This document shows positions 8,903-17,954 of a DNA stretch of 64,000 nucleotides, piece by piece. Position numbers and translations under genes: made by a program. The stretch's first letter is position 1; every line of letters begins with the position of its first letter. Location of the stretch: the NCBI RefSeq assembly GCF_004208535.1, contig NZ_SGIS01000006.1, forward strand, positions 80,342 through 144,341. Direction: 5' to 3'. The notes beneath the pieces were generated by a model that was not told the DNA's origin, ran no database searches, and saw only the letters and a program-made list of their open reading frames with translations. The stretch is from Sphingomonas populi (GTDB taxonomy: Bacteria > Pseudomonadota > Alphaproteobacteria > Sphingomonadales > Sphingomonadaceae).

Positions 8903-11900
8903 TCAGGCTCCCTGCGGCGCAGGGGAATCCCCGCGCGCGCCGTCATCACGCCGTCCATCATCGTGCGGATACGCGTCCTCGTCGTGCGCCGCCTCATCGC
9001 CACGGCGGAACAGGCGCAACACGACCACGAAGAACATCGGCACGAAGAAGATCGCGAGAACCGTGGCCGAGAACATGCCGCCGACCACCGCCCGCCCGAT
9101 CGCATTCTGTCCGCCCGCGCCGGCCCCGTTTGCGATCGCCAGCGGGAACACGCCGAAGATGAAGGCGAGGCTGGTCATCAGGATCGGCCGGAGCCGCAGC
9201 TTCGCGGCTTCGATCGCCGCGTCGAACGGCGCGAACCCCTCGCGCATCTTCTCCTCGGCGAACTCGACGATCAGAATCGCGTTCTTCGCCGACACGCCGA
9301 TCGTGGTGATGAGACCGACCTGCAGATAGATGTCGTTGTTCAGGCCCGTGAGGCTGGCCGCGAGCAGCGCGCCAACCACGCCGAGCGGCACCACCAGCAT
9401 CACCGACAACGGCACCGACCAGCTTTCATACAGCGCCGCGAGGCACAGGAACACGATCAGCAGCGACAGGCCGTAGAGCGCCGGCGCCTGCCCGCCCGAA
9501 AGCTGCTCCTCGTAGCTGAGGCCAGTCCAGTCGAGCCGCGTTCCCGGCGGCAGCTTGGCCTGCATGTCCTGCATCGCCTCAAGCGCCGCGCCGGACGACA
9601 CGCCCGGAGCCGGCTGGCCGAGGATTTCCATCGACGGCAAGCCGTTGTAGCGCGTCAACTGCATCGGCCCCTGGTGCCAGGATATGTTGGAGAAGGCGGT
9701 GAACGGCGCCATGTTGCCACTCGCGCCACGCACGTACAGATCCCCGATGTCCTCGGGCGCGAGGCGATACCGCGCATCGGCCTGGACATAGACGCGTTTG
9801 ACGCGGCCACGGTCGATGAAGTCGTTGACGTAGGAACCGCCCCAGGCGGTCGCGATGGTGCTGTTCACCGTCGCCAGATCGAGCCCGAGCGCACCCGCCT
9901 TGTCCTGATCGACCTCGACCTTGAGCTGCGGCGCGTCGTCCAGCGCGTTGGGGCGAACCCCGGCCAGCGCCTTGTTCTGTGACGCCATGCCAAGCAACTG
10001 GTTGCGCGCGGCGAGCAGCTTGTCGTGGCCCAGCCCGGTCTCGTCGACCAACTGGAGGTCGAAGCCGGTCGCATTGCCGAGTTCCTGCACCGCCGGCGGA
10101 ATGACCGCGAAGATCAGCCCGTCCTTATAGCCCGCGAACACGCCCATCGCGCGGCCGACGATCGCCTGCGCCTTGTTCTTCGCGCCCGGTCGATCCTTCC
10201 ATTCCTTCATCGGGATAAAGGCGATTCCGCTGTTCTGGCCGGTGCCGGCGAAGCTGAAGCCGTTGACCGTATAGACGCCCCGGATCGCACCGCCCGCGTC
10301 GCTGAGGAAGTGGTCGCGGATCAGATCGAGTCCCTTCTGCGTCCGCGCGCTGGTGGAGCCCGGTGGCCCCTGCACCAGCGCGACCATGATGCCCTGGTCC
10401 TCGTCGGGCAGAAACCCCGTCGGCAATCGCGCGAACAGGAACACCATGCCAGCGACGATCAGCGCATAGGCGATCAGCGAGCGGCCCCAGCGGCGCGTGG
10501 TCGAGCGCACGCCGCTTTCGTAGCGCGCGCGTCCGCGGTCGAACTTGTCGTTGAACCAGCGGAAAAACCGCGCCAGCAGACCCTTGCCTTCATTCTTTTG
10601 CGGGTCGTGCGGCTTCAGGATCGTCGCGCACAGCGCCGGCGTCAGGATCAGCGCGACCGCGACCGACAGCACCATCGCCGACACGATCGTGATCGAGAAC
10701 TGGCGGTAGATGACACCGGTCGATCCGCCGAAGAACGCCATCGGCAGGAACACCGCCGACAGCACCAGCGCGATGCCGATCAGCGCGCCGGTGATCTCGT
10801 CCATCGATTTGCGCGCCGCTTCCTTCGGCGTCAGGTGTTCGGTGGTGATCAGCCGCTCGACGTTCTCGACGACGACGATCGCGTCGTCGACGAGCAGACC
10901 AATCGCCAGCACCATGCCGAACAGGGTCAGCGTGTTGATCGAATAGCCGAACGCCGCCAGCACGGCGAACGTCCCCGTCAGCACGACCGGCACCGCGATC
11001 GTCGGGATCAGCGTCGCGCGGAAATTCTGCAGGAACAGGAACATCACGAGGAAGACGAGGACGACCGCTTCGACCAGAGTCTCGATCACCTGCTCGATCG
11101 ACAGGCGGACGAACGGTGACGTATCGTAAGGGAAGATCACCTTGACGTCGGACGGGAACTGCTTGGCGATCTCGGTCACCCGTTGCTTGACCAAAGTCAC
11201 GGTGTTGAGCGCGTTGGCGCCAGGCGCAAGCTTGATGCCGATGCCCGATGCCGGCTTGCCGTTCCACTGCGAGGAAAAGCCATAATTCTCGGCGCCGATC
11301 GCGACGCGGGCGACGTCCCCGAGTCGCACCACCGATCCATCGGCATTGCTCTTCAGCCGGATCTTCGCGAACGCTTCAGGCGTGGTCAGTCGCGATGAGA
11401 CGGACACCGTCGCGTTGAGCATCTGCTCCTTGGGTGCGGGTTGCGCACCGATCTGACCGGCCGAGACCTGCGCGTTCTGTGCCGTCACCGCGTTGGTCAC
11501 ATCGGCAATGGTCAGCGCGAAATTGTTGAGCTTGATCGGATCGACCCAGATCCGCATCGCATATTGCGAACCGATGAGCTGCGTGTCACCGACACCTTCG
11601 ACGCGCGCCAGCGGGTCCTGGATCTTGGAGGCGATGATATCCGACAGATCGTCGGCGTCATGCTGCCCATTCTCCGAATACACACCGACGAACAGCAGGA
11701 AATTCTGCGTCGCCTTCGCCACCAGAATGCCCTGGCGCTGAACTTCCTGCGGCAGCAACGGCGTGGCCGCCTGCAATTTGTTCTGCACCTGGACCTGCGC
11801 GATGTCCGGGTCGGTGCCCTGCTCGAACGTGATCGTGATCGTGACCGTACCGGCCGACGAGGAGGATGCCGAGAAGTAGCGAAGGTGATCGATCCCCTTC

Positions 11901-12106
11901 AACTGCTGCTCGATGATCTGCGTGGTCGTATTTTCGAGCGTCTGCGCGTCTGCGCCGGGGTAGGTCGCGGTGATCGATATCGCCGGCGGTGCGATCGCCG
12001 GGAACTGCGCGATCGGCAGCGTGCGGACCGACAGCAGGCCGGCGATGACGACCATGATCGCCAGCACATAGGCGAAGATCGGGCGATCGATGAAATAGCG
12101 TGACAT
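8903..12106 (-). CDS. RND multidrug efflux permease, HAE1 (AcrB/MexB) family
   Basis: Inner-membrane proton-driven drug exporter of 1067 aa, full length. It begins [20 protein letters not shown] and has twelve predicted membrane helices in two halves, two large periplasmic loops and the proton-relay aspartates in TM4 ([15 protein letters not shown]). The C-terminal 30 residues are acidic/polar ([16 protein letters not shown]). It is preceded by the adaptor (6-bp gap) and followed by the outer-membrane channel, so all three parts are encoded together. Expected substrates are hydrophobic and amphiphilic drugs; specificity cannot be read from sequence. Confidence 0.95.
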   Translation of the reverse strand: MSRYFIDRPIFAYVLAIMVVIAGLLSVRTLPIAQFPAIAPPAISITATYPGADAQTLENTTTQIIEQQLKGIDHLRYFSASSSSAGTVTITITFEQGTDPDIAQVQVQNKLQAATPLLPQEVQRQGILVAKATQNFLLFVGVYSENGQHDADDLSDIIASKIQDPLARVEGVGDTQLIGSQYAMRIWVDPIKLNNFALTIADVTNAVTAQNAQVSAGQIGAQPAPKEQMLNATVSVSSRLTTPEAFAKIRLKSNADGSVVRLGDVARVAIGAENYGFSSQWNGKPASGIGIKLAPGANALNTVTLVKQRVTEIAKQFPSDVKVIFPYDTSPFVRLSIEQVIETLVEAVVLVFLVMFLFLQNFRATLIPTIAVPVVLTGTFAVLAAFGYSINTLTLFGMVLAIGLLVDDAIVVVENVERLITTEHLTPKEAARKSMDEITGALIGIALVLSAVFLPMAFFGGSTGVIYRQFSITIVSAMVLSVAVALILTPALCATILKPHDPQKNEGKGLLARFFRWFNDKFDRGRARYESGVRSTTRRWGRSLIAYALIVAGMVFLFARLPTGFLPDEDQGIMVALVQGPPGSTSARTQKGLDLIRDHFLSDAGGAIRGVYTVNGFSFAGTGQNSGIAFIPMKEWKDRPGAKNKAQAIVGRAMGVFAGYKDGLIFAVIPPAVQELGNATGFDLQLVDETGLGHDKLLAARNQLLGMASQNKALAGVRPNALDDAPQLKVEVDQDKAGALGLDLATVNSTIATAWGGSYVNDFIDRGRVKRVYVQADARYRLAPEDIGDLYVRGASGNMAPFTAFSNISWHQGPMQLTRYNGLPSMEILGQPAPGVSSGAALEAMQDMQAKLPPGTRLDWTGLSYEEQLSGGQAPALYGLSLLIVFLCLAALYESWSVPLSVMLVVPLGVVGALLAASLTGLNNDIYLQVGLITTIGVSAKNAILIVEFAEEKMREGFAPFDAAIEAAKLRLRPILMTSLAFIFGVFPLAIANGAGAGGQNAIGRAVVGGMFSATVLAIFFVPMFFVVVLRLFRRGDEAAHDEDAYPHDDGRRDDGARGDSPAPQGA

Positions 12107-12112
12107 GGCTGG

Positions 12113-13297
12113 TTATTTCGCCTGTGTCTTAGCCGCATCCGCTTGCGGCTGCGCGCCTGCGGGCTTGGCATTGGGGTCCCACGGCTTGCCTTGCACCGCC
12201 GCGCCGGGACGCAGCAGCATGGCGCCTTCGACGATGACCTTGTCGCCCGGCTTGAGCCCGCCCGTCACGATCCAATTGTCACCATCCGTCCGGTTGGAGA
12301 CGAGCACGCGCGGCTCGGCCTTGTTGCCGGCGCCGATCACCAGCACGGTCGGCTGGCCCTTCTCGTCGCGGCTGACCGCGCGCTGCGGCACCAGCATCGC
12401 CTTGGCCTGCGTGCCCTCCACGAGCGAGGCGCGGACGAACATGCCCGGCAGCAGCAGCCCGTTGGGGTTGGGGAACAAGGCCCGGATGACCTGCGAACCG
12501 GTGGTGGGATCGACCGTGACGTCGGCGAAGCGCAACGTGCCCTGCGCGCCATAGTCACTGCCGTCTTCCAGCTTCAGCTTCACATGCGCGTTGCCGTCGC
12601 GCGTCAATTGCCCGCTGAGGATTTGCTGGCGGAGCTTCAGCAGATCGGCGCTGGACTCCTGAATGTCGACATAGACCGGATCGATCCGCTGGATCGTCGC
12701 GAGCGCATTCGCCTGCGAAGCGGACACGAGCGCGCCGGTGGTAAACAGCGACCGGCCGATTCGCCCCGTGATCGGCGCGCGGATGGTGGTGCGGGCAAGA
12801 TCGATCTGCGCGGTGCGCAGCGCCGCTTGCTGGGCGGAGACATCCGCCTGAGCCTGCGCGGCGGTGGTCTGCGCGTTCTCATAGTCCTGCCGGGCGATCG
12901 CGTTGATCTTGACCAGTTCGCCGTAGCGGCGGGCGAGCGCTGCGCTCGAGGCGATGCTGGAGCGCGCCCGCGTCAGCGCGGCGCGGGCGCTGGCGACCTG
13001 CGCTTCGTAAGGCGCCGGATCGATCCGGTACAGCGGCTGCCCCTTGTGGACGACGTCGCCCTCGACAAACAAGCGCTCCAGCACCAGGCCGTTGACCTGA
13101 GGGCGCACCTCGGACGTCTCGAACGCGGTCGTGCGGCCGGGCAGTTCCGTGGTTAACGTTACCGGCTGCTCGCGCACCACGACATAGCCGACGGTCGGAG
13201 CCTGCGGGGCCTGCTGCTGCGGCTTGCCGCCACACGCCGTCAGGGCGAGCAAGGCGCTGGATACCAACACACCGCGCATCAGCCGGTTGGAGAGCAT
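12113..13297 (-). CDS. RND efflux periplasmic adaptor, AcrA/MexA family
   Basis: Membrane-fusion lipoprotein, 394 aa, joining the permease and outer-membrane channel. The N-terminus MLSNRLMRGVLVSSALLALTAC carries a lipobox (LTAC|GG). Next come the lipoyl half-motifs and alpha-hairpin (ALTRARSSIASSAALARRYG; RTTIRAPITGRIGRS), the beta-barrel and the membrane-proximal domain. The start at 13297 is chosen for the signal peptide; the in-frame ORF extends to 13480 but would overlap the divergent TetR gene. First gene of the RND operon, with a 100-bp intergenic region shared with the regulator. Confidence 0.93.
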   Translation of the reverse strand: MLSNRLMRGVLVSSALLALTACGGKPQQQAPQAPTVGYVVVREQPVTLTTELPGRTTAFETSEVRPQVNGLVLERLFVEGDVVHKGQPLYRIDPAPYEAQVASARAALTRARSSIASSAALARRYGELVKINAIARQDYENAQTTAAQAQADVSAQQAALRTAQIDLARTTIRAPITGRIGRSLFTTGALVSASQANALATIQRIDPVYVDIQESSADLLKLRQQILSGQLTRDGNAHVKLKLEDGSDYGAQGTLRFADVTVDPTTGSQVIRALFPNPNGLLLPGMFVRASLVEGTQAKAMLVPQRAVSRDEKGQPTVLVIGAGNKAEPRVLVSNRTDGDNWIVTGGLKPGDKVIVEGAMLLRPGAAVQGKPWDPNAKPAGAQPQADAAKTQAK

Positions 13298-13397
13298 AGA
13301 AATTCCCGCTTGAAAAAAGGAAAGAGAGCGATCACTCACAAATGGGCCGTTAGACCCACCGTTCGAGTGCGTCAACACGTTCAAGGAGAGTTGTGAA

Positions 13398-13991
13398 GTG
13401 CCGGTTGCCATATGCCCGCCCCCATCGCGTGCCGAGTTGCGCCGGAAAAATATCAAACAGGTGGCTCGACAGCTCTTCATCGAACGCGGGTTTCACGCAA
13501 CGGGCATCGCCTTGATCGCAAAGCTGTCGGGCGTCGCCGTTCAACAATTATACCGGGATTTTCCCTCGAAAGAAGACATTATCGCAGCGATCGTCGCAGA
13601 AGATTGTGACAGATTCGCAGACCTCGCCACCCTGAATTCCGCGCTTGCGGACGATGATCGGGGGGGGCTTCGGAAATGGCTCGAATCCGCCGCTTCCCGA
13701 AAAGATAATGAGAATGATCGTCTGTTTCTCGAGATCGCCGCCGAGGCATCGCGCAACGAACGTATACACTCTATTTTTTCCGACATTAGACGCCTGATGT
13801 CCGACAACATCAGCAGAGCCTTCGCCGGCCTGGCGGGAAGCGATACTGTGCAAGACGAGCATCGCTTGCTGTCAGAGGCTTTCATGATCGTGACGATCGG
13901 TTCGACCTGCACGCGCGCCCTGCATCAAGCGGACACGCATCTGGCCGGGACGAAGTTGATCTCTTGCCTTATCGATGGGGTGCCAAGGTAA
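13398..13991 (+). CDS. TetR-family regulator of the RND operon
   Basis: TetR repressor of 197 aa. The HTH is at residues 17-60 (ARQLFIERGFHATGIALIAK, then VAVQQLYRDFPSKEDI), followed by a helical ligand domain. GTG start with AGGAGAG 7 bp upstream. It is divergent from the efflux adaptor, the standard arrangement for AcrR/MexR-type local repressors of drug pumps. The 100-bp intergenic region contains only a weak dyad (TGGG-N8-CCCA at 13343), so the operator is not defined here. Confidence 0.88.
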   Translation: MPVAICPPPSRAELRRKNIKQVARQLFIERGFHATGIALIAKLSGVAVQQLYRDFPSKEDIIAAIVAEDCDRFADLATLNSALADDDRGGLRKWLESAASRKDNENDRLFLEIAAEASRNERIHSIFSDIRRLMSDNISRAFAGLAGSDTVQDEHRLLSEAFMIVTIGSTCTRALHQADTHLAGTKLISCLIDGVPR

Positions 13992-14182
13992 GTCGACACG
14001 TAACGGCGTTACCGGAAGTGCGGCTCGGCAGGCTCTTGCCGTTTTTGGCAATGATGTGATGCAAACGTTGCCGTTTCGTCGAAGCCAGCGGTGCGGCATC
14101 CAGGGGCGATCGGGCCGCACGGCTCGCTCTGACAGGGAGCTACACGATGATCGCAAGCCGCCATCCTATTCGGAAAGAGTCG

Positions 14183-15073
14183 ATGAAACTGTGTCGCTTG
14201 CTCGCAGCCGCCGTCCTGCTCGCAACGCCGGTAATCGCCCCCGCCCGGACCACCGCGACGCACCCCGATTTCGCGGTCGGGCCGCAATATGATTCGACGC
14301 ATGTCTATGTCGCACCGGCCGACTTCGATCGGTTCATGGCGAGTTTCATCGCCACCTTCGGCGGCAACACAAGCAAGCAGGGTGTCTTTCAGGTCACCCC
14401 GACCGCCAGCCAGACGATCTCGCAAGTGGCGATGACGCCAGTGGGCCTGGTTTCGGTGTTCGGCTTCAAGACGCCGATCCCCTATCCGTTCGGCGCGGAG
14501 CGCACCGGGTATCTCGTCACCGACATCGATGCCGCAGTCGCCGCCGCGCGCAAGGCGGGCGCGACGCGACTGGTCAACACGTTTCCCGATCCGATCGGCC
14601 GCGACGTCGTGCTGCAATGGCCCGGCGGGGTGACGATGCAATTCTATTGGCATACCGTGAAGCCGAACTACGCGCCGACGGCGACGGTCCCGGAAAACCG
14701 CATCTACCTGACCGAGGACGCGGCCGATCTCTTCATCACACACTGGCGGACTTTCGCGCATGGCGTGATCGTGTCGGACGACGCGGCGGCGCCCGGCAGC
14801 GAAATCGGAAGGCCAGACGTGCGATATCGCAGGGTGCGCCTGCGGTCGGGGTTCGGGAATATGACCGTGCTCGTCACCGACGGAGCGCTGCCGTGGCCTT
14901 ACGGTCGCGAGGTGACCGGCTACACCGTGCCGGACGTGTCGGCGACGCTCGCCAAAGCGACCGAAGCCGGTGTCGAAACGCTCGTGCCGCCGCACCGCGA
15001 GGCCGACCGGGTATCGACGATGGTTCGCTTTCCGGGTGGGTATATCGCGGAAATCCATTCGAACGGCCGCTGA
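14183..15073 (+). CDS. Exported VOC/glyoxalase-superfamily protein
   Basis: Two-module vicinal-oxygen-chelate protein of about 296 aa with a Sec signal peptide (MKLCRLLAAAVLLATPVIAP). Each half has the beta-alpha-beta-beta-beta pattern (HVYVAPADFDRFMASFIATF, then YLVTDIDAAVAAARKAGATR; later YTVPDVSATLAKATEAGVET). A start 36 bp upstream (14147) has a good AGGGAG RBS but puts 12 polar residues before the signal. Metal ligands cannot be assigned confidently and the reaction is unknown; periplasmic VOC proteins are unusual. It converges on the TonB receptor. Confidence 0.75.
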   Translation: MKLCRLLAAAVLLATPVIAPARTTATHPDFAVGPQYDSTHVYVAPADFDRFMASFIATFGGNTSKQGVFQVTPTASQTISQVAMTPVGLVSVFGFKTPIPYPFGAERTGYLVTDIDAAVAAARKAGATRLVNTFPDPIGRDVVLQWPGGVTMQFYWHTVKPNYAPTATVPENRIYLTEDAADLFITHWRTFAHGVIVSDDAAAPGSEIGRPDVRYRRVRLRSGFGNMTVLVTDGALPWPYGREVTGYTVPDVSATLAKATEAGVETLVPPHREADRVSTMVRFPGGYIAEIHSNGR

Positions 15074-15133
15074 TGGCGGGCGCGGTGCGCCCTGCCCAGT
15101 GAATAGGATGATCCGCTACCGCGCGGCGTGATC

Positions 15134-15157
15134 AGGAGGGCGGCGCGCCGCCCTCCT
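15134..15157. terminator. Bidirectional terminator palindrome
   Basis: A 24-bp perfect palindrome, very GC-rich (left half AGGAGGGCGGCG), lies between the convergent VOC gene and TonB receptor gene, 60 bp after the first stop and 12 bp after the second. It can form a strong hairpin from either strand, though a T-tract is lacking. Confidence 0.65.
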
Positions 15158-15168
15158 GTCATCGCTGC

Positions 15169-17925
15169 TTACAGGCGGAAACGCACGCCTGCGGAAATCA
15201 GGCTGGCTTCCCAACGCACGTCACGCGGATATTCCGGCGACTTCACGTAGCTGTGATACGGCGTTTGCAACAAATTGGTCGCATCCACGGTCAGCGTGAT
15301 CTTCTTCGTGAGATTGTAGCTTGCCGAAAGATCAAGCCGGCCGACCGCGTCCGAATACACCGTGGTGTACACGCCCGGCGCGCCGAAGCCATCAACGTTG
15401 GCGCTGCGATAGTTATACGCCAGCCGGATACTCGTCGGCCCGAGTTCGTACAGGCCGATGACGTTGAAGCTATACTTCGACACCCCCGGCAACGTGTTTT
15501 TGCCGCCTGCGAAGTTCGCCGCCGACTGAAGCGTCTGCTGGCCATCGATATAGGTGAAGTTCGCCTGCGCACCCAGCCCACGCAGCGGCCCCGGCAGGAA
15601 GTCGAAGAAGGTCGTCGCGGCCGCTTCGATGCCCTTGATCTTGCCCGACCCGGCGTTCGACGGGCGATACGCCAGGATGTCACCGAACGGCGGCGTATTC
15701 ACCACCTGCGGCAGGGAATTGATGAAGCCGTTGATCTCCCGGTAGAAGCCCGCGACCGACACCGATCCGGTGCGCGAGAAATAATATTCCAGCGACGCAT
15801 CATAATTGTTCGAGCGGATCGGCTGCAGGTCCGGGTTACCGCCGTTGCCGGTATAGGAGATGTTGCCGCCGATCGTGCCCTGCTGCACCGTCAGCGTCGG
15901 GTTGATCTGGTTGAAGCCGGGCTTGCTCAGGGCTTGCGTGCGCGACAGGCGCAGCTTCAGCTTGTCGGTGAAGTGCAACTGCGCGCTGATGTTCGGCAAT
16001 ACGTCGACATATTGCTGCGAGGAATCGATCGGCACCAGCGCCGTCCCGTTGGCCGTCGGAATTGAGTTGGTGCCGTTCAGCTTGTTGCGCGTGATGATGA
16101 CGCGTGCGCCAATCGCGCCGTCGATCGGGAAGCCGAGGTTGAAAGCGTAGTTCACCTGTGCGTAGCTGGTGAACACCTGCTCGCGCGCCTTGAAGGCCGA
16201 AAGCGGGTTGAGCTGCGGCCGCTCCGACGCCCATGCCGCCTGCGTCGCAGCATCGGCACCGGCGCGGACGAGCGCGCTGCGCACGTAACCGCGCACGTCG
16301 TTGATACGGTCGTTCAGGATGTTCGCATTGGGCGCGAACCACGACCGGAATTGCTGCACGTCCTCATTGTGGAAGCCCGGCTCGATCACCGCGCCGTCCG
16401 ACACGCCGGGCACCACCGAGATCGGATCTCGCAGGCTGGCGAGCGAGGCATTGCGATCCCCATAGACCGAAGTGGCGGTGCGATCGGCATAGCGCACGCC
16501 GAACTGGAACTTCGGGAACAGCGGCGATCCGGTATCGAGCGCGATGTTGCCCTGCCACTGCCACTGCTGCCCTTCCGAGTGCTGCCGGTTCTCGTACAGG
16601 CCGCGCATGTAATAGCTGGCCGGATCAGCAAAATTGACGCCGCTCGGCGTGAAGTTGACGCCGCGATCATCGTTCAACCGCACCGCCAGCGACAGCGGAT
16701 TGGCGAGCTGCGTCTGGAATTCGTAATAGGTGTTGTCCGAAATCGACTTCGTATAGGCGAGGTCGGACGTGACGACGGCGTTGCCGATATCCCACTTCGC
16801 GCCGAGCGCACCCTGGAACGTATCGGAACTGTTACGCCCTGATTGCTTGGTCGGGCCGTTGACGATGCCGAGATCGGTATCGAACGAGGCCAATGTCGTA
16901 CCGTCCGGCGTCAGCACCGCATTGCGGATCGTCGGCGGATTGCCGCCGGTGGTGCTCGACTGGATCGGTACGCCGAAGAAATCATTGGCGTTCTTGTTGC
17001 GATAGGCCAGCCACAGGCCGTCCGCGTACACCGTCAGATTGTCTGCGGGCCTCCACTCCAACGAGCCATTGACGGAGGGACGCTGCCGCGTACCGCGACC
17101 GTAGAACAGGCCGATGTCCTGCGGGAACGTGAAGTTGCGGCCGACCGAGGCGGGCAGGATCTGCTGCGCGGCGGGCACATTATCCTGAAACCCCTGATAG
17201 CGGATCGAATTGAGGTAGCGCGTCTGCGTGAAGGACACGTTCACCAGCGCGCCGATCTCGCCTATGCCGGTCTGCCAGCGATTGCTGACGAGCAGGCTGC
17301 CGATCGGATCGAGCTTGCGGGATTCGGTGTTGTAAACGCCGCGCGCCGCGCCGGCGAGTTCGAAGCCCTTGAAGTCGAACGGTCGGCGCAGGCCGACGTC
17401 GATCAGGCCGGCGATGCCGCCTTCGAGATTGTCGGCGGTGGTCGCCTTATAGACTTCGACGCGCGACAGCGCCTGCGCGGGGAAGTCCGAAATGGATACC
17501 GAGCGGCCGTCGGCGGTGAAGATTTCGCGGCCCTGCACCGTGGTCTGCACGTTGGGCAGGCCGCGGATCAGCACGCCGCTCGCCTCGTCGAGGTAGCGCG
17601 TCACCTGTACGCCGGTGATGCGCGCGATCGCTTCCGAAGCGTTGTTGTCGGGGAACTTGCCGATGTCTTCGGCGACGAGCGCATCGACGATCGCGTCGGA
17701 ATTGCGCTTGAGGTTCTGCGCGCTGCTCAGGCTCTGGCGGATGCCGGTGACGACGATATCGTTCGCGGGCGCCGTGGCCGCCGTCGTCGCCGGTGGTGCC
17801 GTCTTGGCATCCGTCTCCGCATCGGATTGTGCGGGCGCCTGTTGCGCGGTGGCCGGTGCGGCAAAAGCCAGCACCAACCCTGTCGCGGTGGATGCCAACA
17901 GGCGTGCGATCGTGTTCGTAGTCAT
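15169..17925 (-). CDS. TonB-dependent receptor of the glycosidase locus
   Basis: Full-length outer-membrane TonB receptor, 918 aa. It has a signal peptide (LVLAFAAPATAQQ), a TonB-box-like NDIVVTGIRQSLSSAQN, a plug (AEDIGKFPDNNASEAIARIT, VLIRGLPNVQTTVQGREIFT) and a beta barrel ending in an aromatic strand (LISAGVRFRL). It is the last gene of the GH31-transporter-glycosidase operon, 29 bp behind the glycosidase. It is expected to import an oligosaccharide released or bound at the cell surface, energised by TonB-ExbBD. The sugar is inferred only from neighbours. Confidence 0.93.
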   Translation of the reverse strand: MTTNTIARLLASTATGLVLAFAAPATAQQAPAQSDAETDAKTAPPATTAATAPANDIVVTGIRQSLSSAQNLKRNSDAIVDALVAEDIGKFPDNNASEAIARITGVQVTRYLDEASGVLIRGLPNVQTTVQGREIFTADGRSVSISDFPAQALSRVEVYKATTADNLEGGIAGLIDVGLRRPFDFKGFELAGAARGVYNTESRKLDPIGSLLVSNRWQTGIGEIGALVNVSFTQTRYLNSIRYQGFQDNVPAAQQILPASVGRNFTFPQDIGLFYGRGTRQRPSVNGSLEWRPADNLTVYADGLWLAYRNKNANDFFGVPIQSSTTGGNPPTIRNAVLTPDGTTLASFDTDLGIVNGPTKQSGRNSSDTFQGALGAKWDIGNAVVTSDLAYTKSISDNTYYEFQTQLANPLSLAVRLNDDRGVNFTPSGVNFADPASYYMRGLYENRQHSEGQQWQWQGNIALDTGSPLFPKFQFGVRYADRTATSVYGDRNASLASLRDPISVVPGVSDGAVIEPGFHNEDVQQFRSWFAPNANILNDRINDVRGYVRSALVRAGADAATQAAWASERPQLNPLSAFKAREQVFTSYAQVNYAFNLGFPIDGAIGARVIITRNKLNGTNSIPTANGTALVPIDSSQQYVDVLPNISAQLHFTDKLKLRLSRTQALSKPGFNQINPTLTVQQGTIGGNISYTGNGGNPDLQPIRSNNYDASLEYYFSRTGSVSVAGFYREINGFINSLPQVVNTPPFGDILAYRPSNAGSGKIKGIEAAATTFFDFLPGPLRGLGAQANFTYIDGQQTLQSAANFAGGKNTLPGVSKYSFNVIGLYELGPTSIRLAYNYRSANVDGFGAPGVYTTVYSDAVGRLDLSASYNLTKKITLTVDATNLLQTPYHSYVKSPEYPRDVRWEASLISAGVRFRL

Positions 17926-17954
17926 TGTCTTGCTTCCCCTCGGTTTTTGTTACT

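Noticed and set aside
7289-9982. 897-aa plus-strand ORF
   Set aside because: It is antisense to the OprM and RND permease genes, Arg-rich and without family likeness; a GC-rich shadow frame.
13343-13358. TetR operator as a feature
   Set aside because: Only a 4-bp-arm dyad (TGGG/CCCA) is visible, too weak to list.
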